The notes under the pieces were generated by a model that had not been told where the DNA came from, did no database searches, and saw nothing but the letters and a program-made list of their open reading frames with translations. This document shows positions 24,740 through 33,917 of a stretch of 62,969 bases of DNA, piece by piece. How positions within the stretch are numbered: the stretch's first letter is position 1; each line of letters opens with the position of its first letter. Source of the DNA: CAXSEF01 sp964236585 (GTDB lineage Bacteria; Pseudomonadota; Alphaproteobacteria; Acetobacterales; Acetobacteraceae); the NCBI GenBank assembly GCA_964236585.1, contig CAXSFE010000006.1:1-62969 (forward strand). Reading direction: 5' to 3'. A program made the position numbers and the translations under genes.

Positions 24740-26403
24740 GGCCGGTGCTCGAAGGCCTGCGCGCGCTCGGCCCCGCCAGGCTGGCGGCGATGGCGGTCGT
24801 CGCGATCGGCATGCTCGGCATCCTCGGGCTGCTGGCTATGCGCGGCGCCACACCCTCGTCATACGCGCTGCTCTACGCCGACCTCGACCTGCGCGAGGCC
24901 GGCCAGCTCGTCGACGCGCTCGACAAGGCGCACATCGCCCATCAGGAGCAGGGTGGCGGCCAGACGGTGCTCGTGCCCGCCGGCGACGTGGCCCGCGCCA
25001 GGCTGCTGCTCGCCAAGGACGGCCTGCCCTCTGGCGGCTCGATCGGCTACGAGATCTTCGACCGCGGCGACAGCCTCACCTCCAGCCAGTTCCAGCAGGA
25101 AATGAACCAGACCCGCGCGATGGAGGGCGAGATCGCCCGTTCCGTCCGCATGATCTCCGGGGTGCGCGCGGCCCGCGTCCACCTGGTGATGCCCAAGCGC
25201 CAGCCTTTCTCTCGACAGCAGCAGGAGGCCCAGGCCAGCGTCGTGCTGACCATGGCCGGCGGCGCGCGCATGGACCGCGAGGGCGTGCAGTCGGTGCTCA
25301 ACCTGATCTCCGCCGCGGTGCCTGGCCTGCGGCCGCGCAACATCGCGCTGATCGACAGCCGCGGCAACCTGCTGGCCCGCGCCGGCGATCCGGCCGCGGC
25401 AGAAGGCGCGGAGGCGGCGCAGACCGCCGAGGAGCTGCGTCACACGACGGAGCAGCGCCTGTCGCGCTCCGTCGAGGACCTGCTGGAGCGCAGCCTCGGC
25501 GTAGGCAGGGTGCGCGCGGAGGCTGCGGTGCAGATGGACTTCGACCAGCTGCACGAGACCCAGGAAAGCTACAACCCCGACCAGCAGGTGGTGCGCAGCA
25601 CCCAGACCAACAGCGACAGCTCCAAGTCCACGGAGGCCGCCGACAAGCCGACCACGGTCGCCAACAACCTGCCCAACGCCGACGCCGCCGCGGCGCAGTC
25701 CCAGGCCGGCAGCCAGCAGCAGAAGCAGGAGGAGACCACCAACTACGAGATCGGCAAGACCGTGCGCACCACGGTGCACGACCAGCCGCAGATCCGCCGC
25801 ATCAGCCTCGCGGTGATGGTGGACGGCACGACCACGCCCGACGCGGACGGCAAGCCGGTCTGGCACGAACGCTCCGCCGAGGAGCTGGCGCGCATCGCCA
25901 CCATCGCGCGCAGCGCCATCGGCTTCGACGAGAAGCGCGGCGACAAGGTCGAGGTGGTCGGCATGCGCTTCGTGTCGCCCGACGCCGACGCCGCGGCACC
26001 GGAGGCCGCCTCGCGCTTCGGCCTGCACCTCGAGAAGTCCGACATCATGACGCTGGTGCAGACCGGGGCGATCGGCCTGATCGCGCTGCTCGCCCTGTTC
26101 TTCGTGGTGCGGCCGACGATGCTGCGCCTGACCACGCCCGGCCCCGCGCTCGACCAGGGCAGCGCCGCCCTGCTGGCCGCGGAGAGCGCGCAGGAGCGGC
26201 TGGCCCTTGCCGGGCCTGGCGGCACGGGCGTGCCGGCCCTGGCGGGCCCGGCGGCAGAGCCCGGCGAGGCGATGGTCAACCTCGCCAACGTCGAGGGGCA
26301 GATGCGCGCCTCCACGCTGCGCAAGATCGGCGAGCTCGTGGACAAGCATCCTGAGGAGAGCCTGGTGATCGTGCGCAACTGGATCTCGCAGGAGAAGTCC
26401 TGA
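24736..26403 (+). CDS. fliF: Flagellar MS-ring protein FliF
   Basis: Forms the inner-membrane ring on which the basal body is built. From GTG 24736 the protein is 555 residues, normal for the family. The first membrane helix lies at about 19-38 (AVVAIGMLGILGLLAM). Periplasmic signatures include YALLYADLDLREAGQLVDAL, SLTSSQFQQEMNQTRAMEGEIARSV and ARVHLVMPKRQPF. The second helix GAIGLIALLALFFVVRP is near residue 445, and the FliG-binding tail DKHPEESLVIVRNWISQEKS ends the protein. The frame extends to GTG 24649, but the family N-terminus fits 24736. Confidence 0.94.
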   Translation: MRPVLEGLRALGPARLAAMAVVAIGMLGILGLLAMRGATPSSYALLYADLDLREAGQLVDALDKAHIAHQEQGGGQTVLVPAGDVARARLLLAKDGLPSGGSIGYEIFDRGDSLTSSQFQQEMNQTRAMEGEIARSVRMISGVRAARVHLVMPKRQPFSRQQQEAQASVVLTMAGGARMDREGVQSVLNLISAAVPGLRPRNIALIDSRGNLLARAGDPAAAEGAEAAQTAEELRHTTEQRLSRSVEDLLERSLGVGRVRAEAAVQMDFDQLHETQESYNPDQQVVRSTQTNSDSSKSTEAADKPTTVANNLPNADAAAAQSQAGSQQQKQEETTNYEIGKTVRTTVHDQPQIRRISLAVMVDGTTTPDADGKPVWHERSAEELARIATIARSAIGFDEKRGDKVEVVGMRFVSPDADAAAPEAASRFGLHLEKSDIMTLVQTGAIGLIALLALFFVVRPTMLRLTTPGPALDQGSAALLAAESAQERLALAGPGGTGVPALAGPAAEPGEAMVNLANVEGQMRASTLRKIGELVDKHPEESLVIVRNWISQEKS

Positions 26404-26405
26404 CC

Positions 26406-27419
26406 ATGGCGAGAACCGCCACCGCCGACCAGCTCAGCGGCCCGAAGCGCGCCGCCGTCCTGCTCCTGACGCTCAGCTCCGAACAGTGCTCGCGGCTGTT
26501 CGCGATGATGGGCGAGGACGAGATCCGCGAGATCTCCGCCGCCATGGCGCAGCTCGGCCCGGTCAGCGCGACCATGGTGGAGCAGCTGCTGGCCGAGTTC
26601 ACGGAGAAGCTCGGCAGCGCGGGCAGCGTGGTGGGCAATTTCGAGACCACCGAGCGTCTGCTGCAGCAGACCATGTCGCGCGAGCGCGCCAGCCAGATCA
26701 TGGAGGAGATCCGCGGCCCGGCCGGGCGCACCATGTGGGACAAGCTCGGCAACGTGCACGAGAGCGTGCTCGCCAACTACCTCAAGAACGAATACCCGCA
26801 GACCGTCGCCGTGGTGCTGTCCAAGGTGAAGCCCGACCACGCCGCCCGAGTCCTCGCACTGCTGCCCGAGGGCTTCGCGATGGAGGTGGTGATGCGGATG
26901 CTGCGCATGGAGAGCGTGCAGAAGGACGTGCTCGACGGGGTTGAGCGCACCCTGCGCTCCGAGTTCATGTCCAACCTCGCCCGCGGCGCGCGGCGCGACA
27001 GCCACGAGATGATGGCCGAGATCTTCAACAACTTCGACAGACAGTCCGAGGCCCGCTTCACCGCGGCGCTGGAGGAGCGCAGCCAGGACAGTGCCGACCG
27101 CGTGAAGCTGCTGATGTTCACCTTCGACGACCTCTCGCGCCTGAGTCCCGCCGCGATGCAGGCCGTGCTGCGCGTGGTCGAGAAGGACAAGCTGCCGCTG
27201 GCGCTGAAGGGCGCGCCGGAGAAGCTGCGCGAGCAGTTCTTCGCGTCGATGTCCGAGCGTGCCGGCCGCATGCTGCGCGACGACATCGAGGCGCTCGGCC
27301 CGGTCAAGCTGCGCGACGTCGACGAGGCGCAGTCCTCGATCGTGCTGGTCGCCAAGACGCTGGCGGCCTCCGGCGAGATCGAGATGGGCGGCGGACAGGA
27401 AGAGGAACTGCTGTATTGA
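26406..27419 (+). CDS. fliG: Flagellar motor switch protein FliG
   Basis: Rotor protein that interacts with MotA and couples the MS ring to the C ring. The 337-residue protein has the N-terminal domain GPKRAAVLLLTLSSEQCSRLFAMMGEDEIREI, the middle EHPQ-like region seen here as LKNEYPQTVAVVLSKV, and the C-terminal motor helix with charged residues FTFDDLSRLSPAAMQAVLRVVEKDKLPLALKGA. It begins 2 bp after fliF and overlaps the next gene by 4 bp. Confidence 0.97.
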   Translation: MARTATADQLSGPKRAAVLLLTLSSEQCSRLFAMMGEDEIREISAAMAQLGPVSATMVEQLLAEFTEKLGSAGSVVGNFETTERLLQQTMSRERASQIMEEIRGPAGRTMWDKLGNVHESVLANYLKNEYPQTVAVVLSKVKPDHAARVLALLPEGFAMEVVMRMLRMESVQKDVLDGVERTLRSEFMSNLARGARRDSHEMMAEIFNNFDRQSEARFTAALEERSQDSADRVKLLMFTFDDLSRLSPAAMQAVLRVVEKDKLPLALKGAPEKLREQFFASMSERAGRMLRDDIEALGPVKLRDVDEAQSSIVLVAKTLAASGEIEMGGGQEEELLY

Positions 27420-28267
27420 CCTCCGCCCGGCCCGAACACCCGGAGCGACACCCCGAACGCGGTCCGCGCGGCATGGACGCGCTGCTGCGCGATGCCGTGC
27501 GCGCCGCCCTGCACGACCACCCCGCCATGCTCGCCGACGCGGGCGACGCCGACCCCGTGCCCGAAGCCACCCGGGCCGCGCCACGCCCGCTCGGCGGCAT
27601 CCTCTACGCCGAGGATTTCGATGCGCCCGAGCAGCCGGCGCCCGCACCCCCCGCGCCGGAGCCGACCCACTCCGCGATCGAGCTGGCCGACGCCCGCGAG
27701 ACAGGGCGCGCGGAAGGCTGGAGGGCGGCGCGCGCTGCGGCGGATTCCGAAGCCGAGACGCAGCGCACGGCGGTGCTGCACGCCGTCGCGGCCGCGCTGT
27801 CAGACGCACGCGCCGCCGCGGAGGCGCTGGCCGCCGATGCCGCGCAGGCCGTGGCGCGCACCGCATTGTCGCTGCTGGCGGCCGCATTGCCGGCGACCTG
27901 CGCCCGCAACGGAGAGCGCGAGCTGCGCGCGCTGGCGGAGGCGGTGCTGCCGGCGCTGGACACGGAGCCACGCATCGTCGTCCGGGCCAGCACGGCCGCG
28001 CTGCGCGGCCTGGCGGAAACCGTGGCCCGCCTCGACCCCGATCTCGCCGCCCGGGTGCAGCTCGTGCCCACAGAGACGCTGGCGGCGGACGAGGTGCGGA
28101 TCGCCTGGCAGGACGGGCGGGCGGCACGCGACCGGCGCGCGATCGCGTCGGCCATCGAGGCCGTGCTCGCCCCGCTCGGCCTGTTCGAGGCCGCAGCCAC
28201 GGCCGGCGCCCGGACCGCGCCCGAGCCCACCACACCTGGCCCCAAGGAGATGGCTGATGCCGGCTGA
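27416..28267 (+). CDS. fliH: FliH-like flagellar assembly protein
   Basis: Expected to regulate the export ATPase FliI. The 283-residue frame starts at TTG 27416, overlapping the fliG stop as TTGA. Sequence conservation is low, as for most FliH proteins; recognition rests on position (after fliG), an Ala/Glu-rich helical middle part (residues about 80-150), and the C-terminal pattern RIVVRASTAALRGLAETVARLDPDLAARVQLVPTETLAADEVRIAWQDGRAARD. It overlaps fliN by 11 bp. Confidence 0.75.
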   Translation: MTSARPEHPERHPERGPRGMDALLRDAVRAALHDHPAMLADAGDADPVPEATRAAPRPLGGILYAEDFDAPEQPAPAPPAPEPTHSAIELADARETGRAEGWRAARAAADSEAETQRTAVLHAVAAALSDARAAAEALAADAAQAVARTALSLLAAALPATCARNGERELRALAEAVLPALDTEPRIVVRASTAALRGLAETVARLDPDLAARVQLVPTETLAADEVRIAWQDGRAARDRRAIASAIEAVLAPLGLFEAAATAGARTAPEPTTPGPKEMADAG

Positions 28268-28574
28268 CATGGAACTCGCCGAGTTCACCGACCCCGCGCT
28301 GCCGGGCGAGACCGCGCCCCGCGCGGTGCGCGACCTGGAGGCGGTCTATGACATCCCCGTCACGGTGAGCGCCGTGCTCGGCCGCGCGACGATGCAGGTC
28401 AGCCAGCTGCTCAAGCTCGGCCGCGGCGCCGTGGTCGAGCTGGACCGCAAGCTCGGCGAGGCGATCGACATCTACGTCAACAACCGCCTGGTGGCGCGCG
28501 GCGAGGTGGTCATGGTCGACGACAACCGCCTCGGCATCACCATGACCGAGATCGTCAAGGCGGACCGCGGCTGA
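28257..28574 (+). CDS. fliN: Flagellar motor switch protein FliN
   Basis: C-ring protein of the SpoA family. The 105-residue protein contains the complete domain: LEAVYDIPVTVSAVLGRATMQVSQLLKLGRGAVVELDRKLGEAIDIYVNNRLVARGEVVMVDDNRLGITMTEI. ATG 28257 follows AAGGAG by 6 nt; ATG 28269 is a shorter alternative. fliM is not in the window. Its stop shares one base with the flbD start. Confidence 0.95.
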   Translation: MPADMELAEFTDPALPGETAPRAVRDLEAVYDIPVTVSAVLGRATMQVSQLLKLGRGAVVELDRKLGEAIDIYVNNRLVARGEVVMVDDNRLGITMTEIVKADRG

Positions 28575-29923
28575 TGCGCGTCCTGATCATCGGCTCGCTG
28601 GCCGCCGAGCTGGGTCAGGCCGCGCGCATCGCCCAGGGCCGCGGGGCAAAGCTCGACCAGGCCGACACCAGCACCGCCGGCCTTGCCCGTCTGCGCGCCG
28701 ACGCCCGCGTCGACCTCGTGCTCTGCGACGTGGCCCACGACGTCCCCGGCCTGGTGCGCGCGATGGCCGCAGAGCGCATCGCCGCCCCCGTGGTCGCCTG
28801 CGGCACCGAGTCCGACCCGGAGGCCGCGCTCCGCGCCGTGCGCGACGGCGCCCGCGAGTTCCTGCCGCTGCCCGCAGACCCGGAGCTGATCGCCGCCATC
28901 CTGCAGGCCGCGTCCGGCGAGACCCACGCCCTGGTGGCGCGCGACCCGGCGATGCTCGCCACCCTGAAGCGCGCCGAGCAGGTCGCCGCCGCCGAGGCCT
29001 CGGTGCTGATCACCGGCGAGAGCGGTACCGGCAAGGAGGTGCTCGCCCGACACATCCACCGCCGCTCGCGACGGGCTGGCGGTCCGTTCGTCGCGCTGAA
29101 CTGCGCCGCGATCCCGGAGAACCTTCTGGAATCCGAGCTGTTCGGCCACGAGAAGGGCGCGTTCAGCGGCGCCGTCGCCCGCCGACTCGGCAAATTCGAG
29201 GCGGCGGGCGGCGGCACGCTGCTGCTCGACGAGATCAGCGAGATGGACGCCCGCCTGCAGGCCAAGCTGCTGCGCGCCATCCAGGAGCGCGAGATCGACC
29301 GCCTCGGCGGCAGCGGTCCAGTGCGCGTCGACGTGCGCATCCTTGCCACCTCCAACCGCGACCTGCCCGCCGAGGTCGCGGCCGGGCGTTTCCGCGAGGA
29401 CCTCTACTTCCGCCTCAACGTCGTCGGCCTGCGCATCCCGCCGCTGCGCGAGCGGCCGGGCGACATCGCGGCGCTGGCCGACCACTACGCCCGCCACTAC
29501 GCCGAGGTGAACGGCGTGCCCCAGCGCCCGATCTCCGCCACCGCCCGGCTGCGCCTCGCCGCCCACCCCTGGCGCGGCAACGTGCGCGAGCTGGAGAACA
29601 CCATGCACCGCGCCGTGCTGCTGGCGCAGGGCCCCGAGATCGACGAGGCCGCGGTCGAGCTGAGCCCGCAGCCCGGCACGACCCCGCCCGGCACCGCGCA
29701 TCCGGCGCCGCCCGCGGGCGGCGGCATCTCGGCGCTGGTCGGCCTGACCATGGACGAGGTCGAGCGCGACCTAATCCTGCAGACCCTGAGCCACACGCTC
29801 GGCAACCGCACCCATGCCGCGACCATCCTCGGCATCTCGATCCGCGCCCTGCGCAACAAGCTGCGCGACTATTCGCAGCAGGGCCTCGCCGTCACCCCGC
29901 CCGCGGCCGGGGTCGCCGCCTGA
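28574..29923 (+). CDS. flbD: Sigma-54-dependent flagellar transcriptional regulator FlbD
   Basis: NtrC-family activator of late flagellar genes. The 449-residue protein has a receiver-like domain (residues about 1-115, MRVLIIGSLAAELGQA), an AAA+ domain with Walker A GESGTGKE (about 150-157), ELFGHEKGAFSGA, Walker B GGTLLLDEI, and a C-terminal Fis-type helix-turn-helix (RTHAATILGISIRALRNKLRDY). The sigma-54 contact loop is GAFSGA rather than GAFTGA (29156-29173), a conservative Ser for Thr change. It overlaps fliN and flhA by one base each. Likely targets include flgE. Confidence 0.94.
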   Translation: MRVLIIGSLAAELGQAARIAQGRGAKLDQADTSTAGLARLRADARVDLVLCDVAHDVPGLVRAMAAERIAAPVVACGTESDPEAALRAVRDGAREFLPLPADPELIAAILQAASGETHALVARDPAMLATLKRAEQVAAAEASVLITGESGTGKEVLARHIHRRSRRAGGPFVALNCAAIPENLLESELFGHEKGAFSGAVARRLGKFEAAGGGTLLLDEISEMDARLQAKLLRAIQEREIDRLGGSGPVRVDVRILATSNRDLPAEVAAGRFREDLYFRLNVVGLRIPPLRERPGDIAALADHYARHYAEVNGVPQRPISATARLRLAAHPWRGNVRELENTMHRAVLLAQGPEIDEAAVELSPQPGTTPPGTAHPAPPAGGGISALVGLTMDEVERDLILQTLSHTLGNRTHAATILGISIRALRNKLRDYSQQGLAVTPPAAGVAA

Positions 29924-32022
29924 TGGCCTTGCCGCCGGCGCAGGTCTCGCTGCAGTCCACCGGGCGCGAGCATTTCGGCCAGATGGTCACCCGCTACGCG
30001 CCGGGCACCGACGTGGGCCTGGCGCTCGGCGTGGTGGCGCTGCTCTCGGTGCTGATCCTGCCGCTGCCCACGGTGATCCTGGACGTCGGCCTGGCGCTCT
30101 CGCTCACCCTGTCCGTGCTGGTGCTGATGGTGGCGCTGTTCCTGCGCCGCCCGCTCGACTTCACCTCGTTCCCGACGCTGCTGCTGCTCACGACGCTGCT
30201 GCGCCTGTCGCTCAACGTCGCCACCACCCGGCTGATCCTGAGCCACGGCAACGAGGGCGCGACCGCCGCCGGCCACGTGGTCGCGGCGTTCGGCGGCTTC
30301 CTGATGGGCGGCGACGTGGTGATCGGCCTGATCCTGTTCGCCATCCTGCTGGTGGTGAACTTCATGGTCATCACCAAGGGCTCCGGCCGCATCGCCGAGG
30401 TCGCGGCCCGCTTCAGCCTCGACGCGATGCCCGGCAAGCAGATGGCGATCGACGCCGACATGAGCTCCGGCCTGATCAACGAGAAGGTCGCGCGCGTCCG
30501 TCGCCGCGAGCTGGAGGAGGAGAGCGGCTTCTACGGCGCCATGGACGGTGCCGCGAAGTTCGTGCGCGGCGACGCGATCGCCAGCCTGCTGATCACCACG
30601 ATCAACATCTTCGGCGGCCTGGCGATCGGGCTGGTGCGCCACGGCATGGCATTCACCGACGCTGCCGCGACCTACACGACGCTCACCGTGGGCGACGGCC
30701 TGGTGTCGCAGATCCCGGCGCTGCTGGTCTCGACCGCCGCCGGCATCGTGGTCACCAAGGGCGGCGTCGAAGGACCGGCCGATGTCGCGCTGATGCGCCA
30801 GCTCGGTGGCGGCTACAAGCCGCTGGCACTGGCCGCGGGCGTCGCCACCCTGCTAGCCCTGATGCCCGGCCTGCCCGCGCTGCCGTTCCTCGCCCTGGCC
30901 GGGCTCGCTGGCGGCGGCGCCTGGCTGCGTTTCAAAATCCCCACCCGCGACGAGGCCGAGGATGACGCCCCCGCCCCCGCCGCCACCGGCGACGCGCCGA
31001 TCAGCGACTCCATGCGCATCGACACGATCCGCCTGGAGCTCGGCTACGGCCTGCTCTCGCTCGCAGGCGGCGACACCCCGCGCCTGACCGAACAGATCAA
31101 GTCGCTGCGCCGCTCCATCGCCGCCGAGGTCGGCTTCGTGCTGCCGCCGGTGCGCATCCAGGACAACGTCCAGCTCGGCGCCGAAACCTACTCGGTGCGC
31201 ATCAAGGAGATCGAGGCCGGGCGCGGCGAGCTGCGCCCCACCCGGATGCTGGCGATGGACCCGAGCGGCGAGCCGCCCGACCTGCCCGGCGAGCGCACCA
31301 CCGAGCCCGCCTTCGGCCTGCCCGCGCTGTGGATCGAGCCGTCGCGTCGAGAGGAGGCGATCGCGCGAGGCTGCACCGTGGTCGACCCCGCCAGCGTGCT
31401 GACCACCCACCTCACCGAGCTGGTGCGCGACAGCATGGCCGAGCTGCTGTCCTATGCCGAGACCCAGAAGCTGCTCGACGATCTGCCCCGCGACCAGCAG
31501 CGTTTGGTGGCCGACCTGGTGCCGCAGCAGATCTCCGTGGGCGGCGTGCAGCGCGTGCTGCAGGCGCTGCTCGCCGAGCGCATCTCGATCCGCGATCTCG
31601 CCACCGTGCTCGAGGGCATCCACGAGGCCTGCGGCGGCGGCCGCCCGGTGCCGCTGATCGTGGCCCACGTCCGCGCCCGCCTCGCCCGCCAGATCAGCGA
31701 CAGCCACGTCGGGCCCGCCGGCTACATCCCGCTGATCACCCTCTCGCCGGACTGGGAGCAGGCCTTCGCCGAGAGCATGGTCGGCCCGCCCGAGGACCGC
31801 CAGCTCGCCATGGCCCCCAGCAAGCTCGGCGACTTCATGCAGAAGCTGCGCACCGCCTTCGACCACGCCGCAGCCTCCGGAGAGGCCCCGGTGCTGCTGT
31901 GCAGCGGCACGATCCGTGCCCCGGTGCGCGCCATCGTCGAGCGCATGCGCCCCAGCACGCCGGTGCTCGCCCAGGCCGAGATCTTCCCCCGCGCGCGCAT
32001 CCGCACCGTGGGCTCGATCTGA
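29923..32022 (+). CDS. flhA: Flagellar biosynthesis protein FlhA
   Basis: Core of the flagellar type III export gate. The 699-residue protein begins with about eight membrane helices and carries the FHIPEP signature region RRPLDFTSFPTLLLLTTLLRLSLNVATTRLIL, GKQMAIDADMSSGLINEKVARVRRRELEEESGFYGAMDGAAKFVRGDAIA. The cytoplasmic substrate-binding domain occupies about residues 350-699. An ATG at 29923 overlaps the flbD stop. Confidence 0.97.
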   Translation: MALPPAQVSLQSTGREHFGQMVTRYAPGTDVGLALGVVALLSVLILPLPTVILDVGLALSLTLSVLVLMVALFLRRPLDFTSFPTLLLLTTLLRLSLNVATTRLILSHGNEGATAAGHVVAAFGGFLMGGDVVIGLILFAILLVVNFMVITKGSGRIAEVAARFSLDAMPGKQMAIDADMSSGLINEKVARVRRRELEEESGFYGAMDGAAKFVRGDAIASLLITTINIFGGLAIGLVRHGMAFTDAAATYTTLTVGDGLVSQIPALLVSTAAGIVVTKGGVEGPADVALMRQLGGGYKPLALAAGVATLLALMPGLPALPFLALAGLAGGGAWLRFKIPTRDEAEDDAPAPAATGDAPISDSMRIDTIRLELGYGLLSLAGGDTPRLTEQIKSLRRSIAAEVGFVLPPVRIQDNVQLGAETYSVRIKEIEAGRGELRPTRMLAMDPSGEPPDLPGERTTEPAFGLPALWIEPSRREEAIARGCTVVDPASVLTTHLTELVRDSMAELLSYAETQKLLDDLPRDQQRLVADLVPQQISVGGVQRVLQALLAERISIRDLATVLEGIHEACGGGRPVPLIVAHVRARLARQISDSHVGPAGYIPLITLSPDWEQAFAESMVGPPEDRQLAMAPSKLGDFMQKLRTAFDHAAASGEAPVLLCSGTIRAPVRAIVERMRPSTPVLAQAEIFPRARIRTVGSI

Positions 32023-32083
32023 TGCCGCCCGCTCCGCCACGGCAACCCGCGCCCGATGACCGTCCGACCGGGAGGGCACGTCC

Positions 32084-33025
32084 ATGCAGCTGAGCCTGTT
32101 CCGCGGCACCAGCATGCCGGCCATCCTGGCCCGGATCCGCGCCGAGCATGGCCCCGATGCCCTGATCCTCTCGACACGCCGCACCGGGCGCGCCGTGGAG
32201 GTCACGGTGGGGCTGGAGCCGCCCGACGACGACCCGCCCTCCCTTGCCCTTCTGCCACCCCCGCCTCCGCAGCCGCCCGCCCCGGACCGGCCGCGCTCGC
32301 CGCTCGCCCGCTGCCTGGACTGGCACGGCGTGCCGCGTCCTCTGGCCGACATCCTGTCCGGCGGTTCGCTGGAGGACGGGCTTCGCGACACCCTGACCTT
32401 CGCGCCGCTGCCGCTCGGCCCGAATGCGCCGCCGCTCCTGGTCGCGGGGCCTGCCGGTGCCGGCAAGACCGTGTGCGTCGCACGCCTCGCCACCCGCTTG
32501 GTGCTGTCCGGCGTGCGCCCGACCGTGATCACCGCCGACGGCAGCCGCGCCGGCGCGATCGAGCAGATCGCCGCCTTCACCCGCCTGCTGTCGATCGACC
32601 TCGTGGTGGCCGGTCCCGCGGTGCTGGCACGCGCCGTCGCCCGGCGGACCGCGGCGCCGGTGCTCATCGACACGCCCGCTCTCGACCCCACCCTGCCGGG
32701 GCATCGCGCCCTGCTGGCCGAGCTGGCGGAGGCCTCCGCCGCCACGATCACGCTAGTGCTGCCCACAGGCCTTGACGCCGGCTACGCCGCGGAGCTGGCC
32801 GAGGGCTACGCCGCGTCCGGCACCCGTCTCCTGCTGGCCAGCCGGCTCGACACTTCGCGCCGGCTCGGCGGCATCCTCGCCGCGGCCCACGCTCCGGCCC
32901 TGCGCCTCACCGAGGCCGGGATCGCGCCCGGCATCGCCGACAGCCTCGCACCCGTCACCCCGGCCTTCCTGGCCGAACGCCTGAGCTCCGGCCCGGCCCG
33001 GACCCGCCAAGGAGCGGACGCATGA
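32084..33025 (+). CDS. flhF: FlhF-like SRP-family GTPase, divergent
   Basis: FlhF sets flagellar number and position in polarly flagellated bacteria. This 313-residue protein has the typical N-terminus (FRGTSMPAILARIRAEHGPDALILSTRR), a Pro-rich linker, and a P-loop GPAGAGKT at about residues 123-130. The later GTPase motifs are changed: the G3 DTAGR motif is represented by IDTPALDP and the G4 TKLD motif by ASRLD. The protein is shorter than classical FlhF. GGGAGG precedes the ATG by 8 nt. Position before flhG supports the name; whether it hydrolyses GTP is uncertain. Confidence 0.82.
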   Translation: MQLSLFRGTSMPAILARIRAEHGPDALILSTRRTGRAVEVTVGLEPPDDDPPSLALLPPPPPQPPAPDRPRSPLARCLDWHGVPRPLADILSGGSLEDGLRDTLTFAPLPLGPNAPPLLVAGPAGAGKTVCVARLATRLVLSGVRPTVITADGSRAGAIEQIAAFTRLLSIDLVVAGPAVLARAVARRTAAPVLIDTPALDPTLPGHRALLAELAEASAATITLVLPTGLDAGYAAELAEGYAASGTRLLLASRLDTSRRLGGILAAAHAPALRLTEAGIAPGIADSLAPVTPAFLAERLSSGPARTRQGADA

Positions 33026-33819
33026 TTCGAGGTCTCCTGCGGTCCAGGACCCCCGCCGCCCTGCCGCCCCGTCAGGCCGGGCGCGTGGTCGCCGTCGCCT
33101 CCGGAAAAGGCGGTGTGGGCAAGACCTGGTTCTCCGTGACGCTGTCCCACGCTCTGGCACGGCTGGGCGGCCGGGTGCTGCTGCTCGACGGCGACCTTGG
33201 CCTCGCCAACGTGGACATCCAGCTCGGCCTTGTGCCGGAACACGACCTCGCGAGCCTGGTCGCCGGCAAGGTCAGCCTCGCCGACGCCATCCTGCGCCAT
33301 CCCGCGGGGTTCGACATCCTGGCCGGCCGGTCCGGCTCGGGCGCGCTGTCGGCACTCGACCAGACGCTGCTGGAACGCGTGCTCGCCCTGGTCGCGGCCG
33401 AGCGCGCGCACGACCGGGTGCTGCTCGACCTCGGCGCCGGCGTCGACCGCAGCATGCGCCGCATGGCCGCCGCCGCCGACACGCTGCTGGTGGTGGTCAC
33501 CGACGACCCGACCTCGCTGACCGACGCCTACGCGGTGCTGAAGCTTCATGCGCTGGACCGCCCGCAGGCGGTGTGGGAGGAGGGCGATGTCCGGGTCGTC
33601 ATCAACCAGGCCACCAGCCAGGCCGCCGGGGAGCGGACCTACGCCACCCTCGCGCGGGCCTGCGAGGCGTTCATCCGCCGTCGCCCGGACCTGGCCGGCA
33701 TTATCCGCCGCGACGACCATGTGCGCGACGCCGTCCGCCGCCAAACCCCTCTTCTCACCCGGCATCCCGGCTGCGAGGCTGCGCGCGACGTGGAGCGCAT
33801 GGCAAACTCGCTTGTCTGA
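33022..33819 (+). CDS. flhG: MinD-like ATPase FlhG (FleN)
   Basis: Partner of FlhF that limits flagellar number. The 265-residue protein has the deviant Walker A SGKGGVGKTW (residues about 27-36), LLDGDLGLANVDIQLGL, LLDLGAGVDRSMRRM and TDDPTSLTDAYAVLKL. It overlaps the flhF stop by 4 bp (ATGA), so expression is coupled. It is the last gene of the plus-strand run that starts at fliF. Confidence 0.93.
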   Translation: MIRGLLRSRTPAALPPRQAGRVVAVASGKGGVGKTWFSVTLSHALARLGGRVLLLDGDLGLANVDIQLGLVPEHDLASLVAGKVSLADAILRHPAGFDILAGRSGSGALSALDQTLLERVLALVAAERAHDRVLLDLGAGVDRSMRRMAAAADTLLVVVTDDPTSLTDAYAVLKLHALDRPQAVWEEGDVRVVINQATSQAAGERTYATLARACEAFIRRRPDLAGIIRRDDHVRDAVRRQTPLLTRHPGCEAARDVERMANSLV

Positions 33820-33917
33820 CCAGACCCGGCACGACGCCACCTCCCGCCCGTGATGGATACAGTTCGTCTTCCGCGGCACGGTTGCGCGTCCCGGGCCGCG
33901 GGAGCACGAAGCGTGGC

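Noticed and set aside
32022..32093. 22-codon ORF between flhA and flhF overlapping the flhA stop
   Set aside because: Very short, Pro/Arg-rich and without support beyond the ATG overlap; treated as chance.
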